Shown here piece after piece: positions 44,986 through 48,014 of a stretch of DNA of 48,014 bases. The DNA lies in the NCBI RefSeq assembly GCF_913775425.1, contig NZ_CAJYIS010000059.1, positions 1 through 48,014 of the forward strand, written 5' to 3'. The notes beneath the pieces are model-generated. The model saw only the letters and a program-made list of their open reading frames with translations, made no database searches and was not told the DNA's origin. Position 1 is the stretch's first letter. Every line of letters starts with the position of its first letter. The translations under genes were made by a program, and so were the position numbers. Source of the DNA: an uncultured Enterococcus sp. (GTDB taxonomy: Bacteria; Bacillota; Bacilli; Lactobacillales; Enterococcaceae).

Positions 44986-45015
44986 GAGGCTGTGACCAAC
45001 TTTTATCACAGTCTC
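44986..45015 (-). terminator. Terminator of the DAHP synthase gene (TGTGACA family)
   Basis: GAG-CTGTGA and TCACAG-CTC arms followed by CTCTTTTTTTG on the minus strand, nine bases beyond the stop codon. Confidence 0.85.
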
Positions 45016-45023
45016 CTTTGGAT

Positions 45024-46052
45024 TTAAACTTCTTTATAGATGTATTCTACTAATTCTTTAGTTTTTTCAAAACCTAAACATGGATCCGTGATCGATTGGC
45101 CAAAAGCTTGTTGCCCTGGTTCATTACGGCCATCTTCTAAATAGCTTTCAATCATCAACCCACGAACAGTCTTAGCGATTTTATCGTTCCATTTACGGCT
45201 CGAAAGAATTTCTTTGGTGATCCGAACTTGTTCTAAATATTGTTTACCCGAGTTGTCATGGTTTGTATCAACCATCACCATCGGATTATGGAAGGCTTCT
45301 TTTTCGTAAAGGTTCGCCGCTTGCAGTAAATCTTCATAATGATAGTTTGGAATCACTTTACCAAACTCATTGACGCCACCACGCAAGATCAAATGCGCAA
45401 GTGGATTGGCACTTGTCAACACTTCCATCCCGTTATAGATAAATGATTGTTGGCGTTGTGCCGCGTGTAGCGCATTAAAAGCGATCGACAAATTCCCACT
45501 TGTTGGATTTTTCAAGCCAACTGGCGCATCGATTCCACTTGCTACAAAACGATGTTGTTGATCTTCTACTGAACGCGCACCGACAGCATGATAACTAACT
45601 AAATCTGACACCACTTCAAAATTTTCAGGATACAACATTTCATCTGCTGTCGTTAATCCAGTTTCAGTCAATACACGACGGTGAATCTTACGTACAGAAA
45701 CAAGTCCTTGGATCAAATCGACTTCTTCTTCGGGTGATTTTTGGTACAATAGACCTTTATAGCCATCCCCATTTGTTCGAGGTTTATTGGTGTAGACTCG
45801 TTGCACGATAAAGACCTTATCTTTGACTTGTTCTTGTAATTGTGACAAACGTTTCGCGTACTCCATCACTGCCAATTCATTATCTGCTGAACAAGGACCC
45901 ATAACGAGTAAAAAGCGTGGATCGTCCCCTTTGATGATATTGGCTAATTCTATATCGCGTGCTTGTTTATACGCGGTCTGTTCCGCCGTTAGGGTAGAAG
46001 TGTTTTTGACTAATTCTAAATTAATGCGACTACTTAATGCTTCAAAACTCAT
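45024..46052 (-). CDS. aroF: 3-deoxy-7-phosphoheptulonate synthase (AroG/AroF type)
   Basis: Joins phosphoenolpyruvate and erythrose 4-phosphate in the first step of aromatic amino acid synthesis. The 342-residue protein is the type I, AroFGH-like class: LLVMGPCSADN, RVYTNKPRTNGDGYKGL, GFKNPTSGNL-like GLKNPTSGNLSIAFN and MVDTNHDNSGK. The start is ATG 46052 (MSFEALSSRINLE) after AAAGGAAG. It is a single gene behind a T-box, so expression rises when an aromatic tRNA is uncharged. The symbol marks the class, not the feedback type. Confidence 0.93.
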   Translation of the reverse strand: MSFEALSSRINLELVKNTSTLTAEQTAYKQARDIELANIIKGDDPRFLLVMGPCSADNELAVMEYAKRLSQLQEQVKDKVFIVQRVYTNKPRTNGDGYKGLLYQKSPEEEVDLIQGLVSVRKIHRRVLTETGLTTADEMLYPENFEVVSDLVSYHAVGARSVEDQQHRFVASGIDAPVGLKNPTSGNLSIAFNALHAAQRQQSFIYNGMEVLTSANPLAHLILRGGVNEFGKVIPNYHYEDLLQAANLYEKEAFHNPMVMVDTNHDNSGKQYLEQVRITKEILSSRKWNDKIAKTVRGLMIESYLEDGRNEPGQQAFGQSITDPCLGFEKTKELVEYIYKEV

Positions 46053-46102
46053 ATTTTTCTTCCTTTCTTGATTCCCAGTTCTAATGTCATTCAATTAAAG
46101 AG

Positions 46103-46324
46103 TATAAAAAAACGCCCTTAGCCTAATGCTAAGGGCGAAAGTTTATTCCGCGGTACCACCTTAATTGAAAACGATTCGTTTTCCACTCTGACTCTATGCA
46201 ATTGTAACCTACTTTAATGTAATTCAATTTGTCAATTTCATCGATTCACAGCAACCATCGACTTTCTGATAGAGGGATTGACCAATCTACTCGGTTATTT
46301 CGGTAACGTCAAAACGTTATAGAG
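46103..46324 (-). promoter_or_regulatory. T-box riboswitch of the DAHP synthase gene (probable Tyr specifier)
   Basis: On the minus strand: AGTAGA in stem I, GGTTGCTGTGAA apical element, GTCAAT/ATTGAC stem, GAATTACATT with the likely specifier UAC (Tyr), T-box core AAGGTGGTACCGCGGAA (46146-46162) and a perfect CGCCCTTAGC/GCTAAGGGCG terminator (46113-46137) with a T run. The specifier reading is by eye; the T-box itself is clear. Confidence 0.9.
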
Positions 46325-46353
46325 AATATACCATAAGCAATTTTTAGCGTCAA
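46325..46353 (-). promoter_or_regulatory. Promoter of the DAHP synthase gene
   Basis: TTGACG (46348-46353), 17 bases, TATATT (46325-46330) with extended TGG. Confidence 0.75.
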
Positions 46354-46379
46354 TCTTTTTTCTACTATTTTTTGTTCTG

Positions 46380-46441
46380 CCGGTTGTCGGCTATTTTAGA
46401 TTTAGCTTTTGCTCACGAGCGCTAAAAACCGGTCATCTAAA
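46380..46441. other. Nested and crossing inverted repeats
   Basis: Between the aroF promoter and the next gene are four arm pairs: CCGGTT/AACCGG (46380, 46427), TTTAGAT/ATCTAAA (46395, 46435), TTTAGC/GCTAAA (46401, 46421) and GCTC/GAGC (46411, 46417). The first two cross, so they exclude each other or form a pseudoknot. No T run follows on either strand. The rest of 46354-46476 shows nothing else. Confidence 0.4.
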
Positions 46442-46476
46442 CCAATAGTCTACCTTCACTGATTTGTTCTCTGGCT

Positions 46477-46698
46477 CTATTTTTTTCGGATTCTTCGTTG
46501 TTCTTCTAGTAAAAAGGGCTTTGTATCCAATTTACTAGTACCGTTATTTATCCCGCCATATCCACTATCGACCATAGTCCCCCAGCCTTTTAACGGATCT
46601 TTTCCTTGTGCACGAAGCTGAGCATTTTTTTGTCTTAACATCGCTTTTTTACGTGCTTTACGCTCTGCACGTTTTTTCATGATCGTTTGCCAATCCAT
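46477..46698 (-). CDS. Small basic protein of unknown function
   Basis: A 73-residue, strongly basic protein starting MDWQTIMKKRAERKARKKAM, with a Lys/Arg-rich helical first half and a glycine-rich GTMVDSGYGGINNG segment. No membrane segment or known motif. I start it at ATG 46698, after GGAGTGATTTTA; the longer frame from 46788 runs through the upstream terminator hairpin. It might bind nucleic acid on charge alone, which is weak evidence. Confidence 0.6.
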   Translation of the reverse strand: MDWQTIMKKRAERKARKKAMLRQKNAQLRAQGKDPLKGWGTMVDSGYGGINNGTSKLDTKPFLLEEQRRIRKK

Positions 46699-46740
46699 TA
46701 AAATCACTCCTTTTTTGTTTATTATACTCGATTTGATGTC

Positions 46741-46776
46741 AAAAAAAAAAGGATGTGACAAAAATTGATCACATCC
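46741..46776 (-). terminator. Terminator of the permease gene (TGTGACA family)
   Basis: GGATGTGA and TCACATCC arms, followed by ten T on the minus strand. It separates the permease from the 73-residue gene. Confidence 0.85.
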
Positions 46777-46805
46777 CCTAAAAATCAAATAAATGGCTTA
46801 TTTCT

Positions 46806-46832
46806 TAAAGCTGTTCACTTCTATCACAACTT
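46806..46832 (-). repeat. Short hairpin repeat beyond the permease gene
   Basis: AAAGCTGTTCACTTCTATCA followed by CAACTT, eight bases past the permease stop; the second copy of the element at 34438-34465. Both copies follow a GGCTTATTT or GGCTCATTT half arm. Confidence 0.45.
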
Positions 46833-46839
46833 TTTTTCT

Positions 46840-48014
46840 TTATCGCATTTTACGCTCAAATCGTCGGTAATAATCGATACGTACAAGAATCAAAAAGATG
46901 ATCCCCACTATTAAAGACACTCTTGTTTCAGGATTGATAAACATAAAAATCAACACGATCGCTAAAAATCCTAACGTCAAATAATTACTATAAGGCGAAA
47001 ATGGCATCTTAAACGGATGATCCTCCATCAAGTCTTGGTGTTGTGCTCTGAATTTGATCTGACTTAATAAGATAACGATCCAAGGAATCATCCCTGGAAG
47101 TACACTTGAACTATATACGACAATAAATAAATTATTGACGCTTGGCAATACAAATGGTAGCAATTCATTTAAGACAAACCCAATCAAAATACCTGCAGAC
47201 ATTGTCACTACTGGAAACAATGGGACACCGTGAGCTGTTAATTTACTAAAGGATTTTGGCATTTCTCCACGCAAGCTCATACTATATAACATCCGACTTG
47301 AACTAAAAATCCCTGAATTACATCCAGATAAAGCAGCCGTTAATACGACAAAGTTGATCAGTCCGGCAGCAAATGTAATCCCGATTTTAGAAAAAATCTG
47401 AACAAAAGGTGAACCCAGTGTGGTCAATTCATTCCATGGATAGACCGTCACAATGACAAAAATCGCACCGACGTAAAAAACTAAAATTCGACCAACAGTT
47501 GATTTGATCGCTTTTGTAATCGTCGATTGAGGATTTTCTGCTTCTCCGGCTGTCATTCCGAGCAATTCGATCCCTTGATACGAAGACACGACGATCGATA
47601 AGGCAAAGAAAAAGCCTGTAAATCCACCAGTGAAAAAACCTCCATGTGCCCAAAGATTTGAAAATCCAATCGCACCATCACCAAAACCAAAGAAAATCAA
47701 CCCAAAACCTGCAATGATCATTAAAATAATCGTGAAGACCTTGATAAATGAAAACCAAAATTCTAATTCACCAAAAAATTTTACAGAAATCAAATTGGCA
47801 AGTCCTAATGTCGCAATCGCGATAATCCCTGGAATATACGATGGCAAGTCTGGAAACCAAAATTTCATGTATTCCCCGACTGCAATAATTTCACTCATTC
47901 CAACAATTAAATACTCAAATACGTTACTCCATGCTGTAATGTAGCCATATGGTTTGCCTAAATAATTGCTTGCGAAATGAGAAAATGAACCAGAATTTGG
48001 CTGAATGTAGAGCA
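46840..48014 (-). CDS. APC-family amino acid permease, C-terminal part (cut by right edge)
   Basis: A proton-coupled amino acid transporter of the AAT/APC type. The 391 visible codons start inside the gene (LYIQPNSGSFSHFASNYLG, then GYITAWSNVFEYLIVGMSE), and the frame is open to the window end, so the ATG at 47898 is internal. About ten membrane segments are visible, with the family signatures SSYQGIELLGMTAGEAENP and SGCNSGIFSSSRMLYSM. About 70 N-terminal residues are missing compared with the usual 450-460. Substrate not assignable. Confidence 0.9.
   Translation of the reverse strand, partial: LYIQPNSGSFSHFASNYLGKPYGYITAWSNVFEYLIVGMSEIIAVGEYMKFWFPDLPSYIPGIIAIATLGLANLISVKFFGELEFWFSFIKVFTIILMIIAGFGLIFFGFGDGAIGFSNLWAHGGFFTGGFTGFFFALSIVVSSYQGIELLGMTAGEAENPQSTITKAIKSTVGRILVFYVGAIFVIVTVYPWNELTTLGSPFVQIFSKIGITFAAGLINFVVLTAALSGCNSGIFSSSRMLYSMSLRGEMPKSFSKLTAHGVPLFPVVTMSAGILIGFVLNELLPFVLPSVNNLFIVVYSSSVLPGMIPWIVILLSQIKFRAQHQDLMEDHPFKMPFSPYSNYLTLGFLAIVLIFMFINPETRVSLIVGIIFLILVRIDYYRRFERKMR

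Noticed and set aside
46699-46788. 30-residue N-terminal extension of the 73-residue protein
   Set aside because: It would be encoded across the permease terminator hairpin and T run; the ATG at 46698 has a good GGAGTG site.

Overview
The window is a 48 kb piece of low-GC Gram-positive chromosome. Gene content and order point to the Enterococcaceae, most likely Enterococcus. The main clues are a LexA/YnzC pair, a murI-rdgB-yfcE-cbpB cluster whose RdgB carries an RNase PH-like front half, a RexB-type AddB without a Walker A motif, a divergent FabZ/FabN-FabI pair with FabT-like operators, and T-box leaders on pheST and a DAHP synthase gene. The species call is an inference. There is no rRNA, tRNA, CRISPR array, insertion sequence or prophage that I can see; this is core chromosome with a few accessory transport genes.

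Layout. 1-2260: transketolase (cut by the left edge), ynzC, lexA and a 69-residue membrane protein whose promoter carries two LexA boxes. 2281-9441, minus strand: obg; then DUF1269-like gene, rnz, SDR and LapA-like gene; then recJ-apt. 9566-13828: a membrane-anchored hydrolase, a cyclophilin lipoprotein, fabZ/fabN divergent from fabI with two FabT-like operators, and an MscS channel. 13988-17126, minus: murI, rdgB fusion, yfcE and cbpB, transcribed in that order. 17215-20108, minus: a four-gene glutamine/glutamate-type ABC importer. 20334-25557: trpS (+), then pheST (minus) behind a T-box, and an HxlR regulator. 25635-32829, minus: rexB-addA double-strand-break repair helicase-nuclease, with a LexA-like box in front. 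33046-38557: two membrane proteins, thrC, queG, two small proteins and a Lrp/AsnC regulator. 38691-44727, minus: a compact seven-gene operon coding for an amino-acid ABC importer with two different ATPases, an aminotransferase and a D-2-hydroxyacid dehydrogenase. 45024-48014, minus: DAHP synthase behind a T-box, a small basic protein and an amino-acid permease cut by the right edge.

How it works together. The most interesting loci are (1) the SOS locus, where lexA is followed by a tiny LexA-controlled membrane protein, a candidate damage-induced cell-division inhibitor of a kind unlike YneA; and (2) the 38.7-44.7 kb operon, which reads as a complete route: import an amino acid, transaminate it, and reduce the 2-oxo acid to a D-2-hydroxy acid, next to an Lrp-type regulator. 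The fabZ/fabN-fabI junction carries one FabT-like operator per divergent promoter. Intergenic regions share two repeated families of terminator hairpins, one with TGTGACA/TGTCACA arms and one with AATAAGCC/GGCTTATT arms, often paired between convergent genes.
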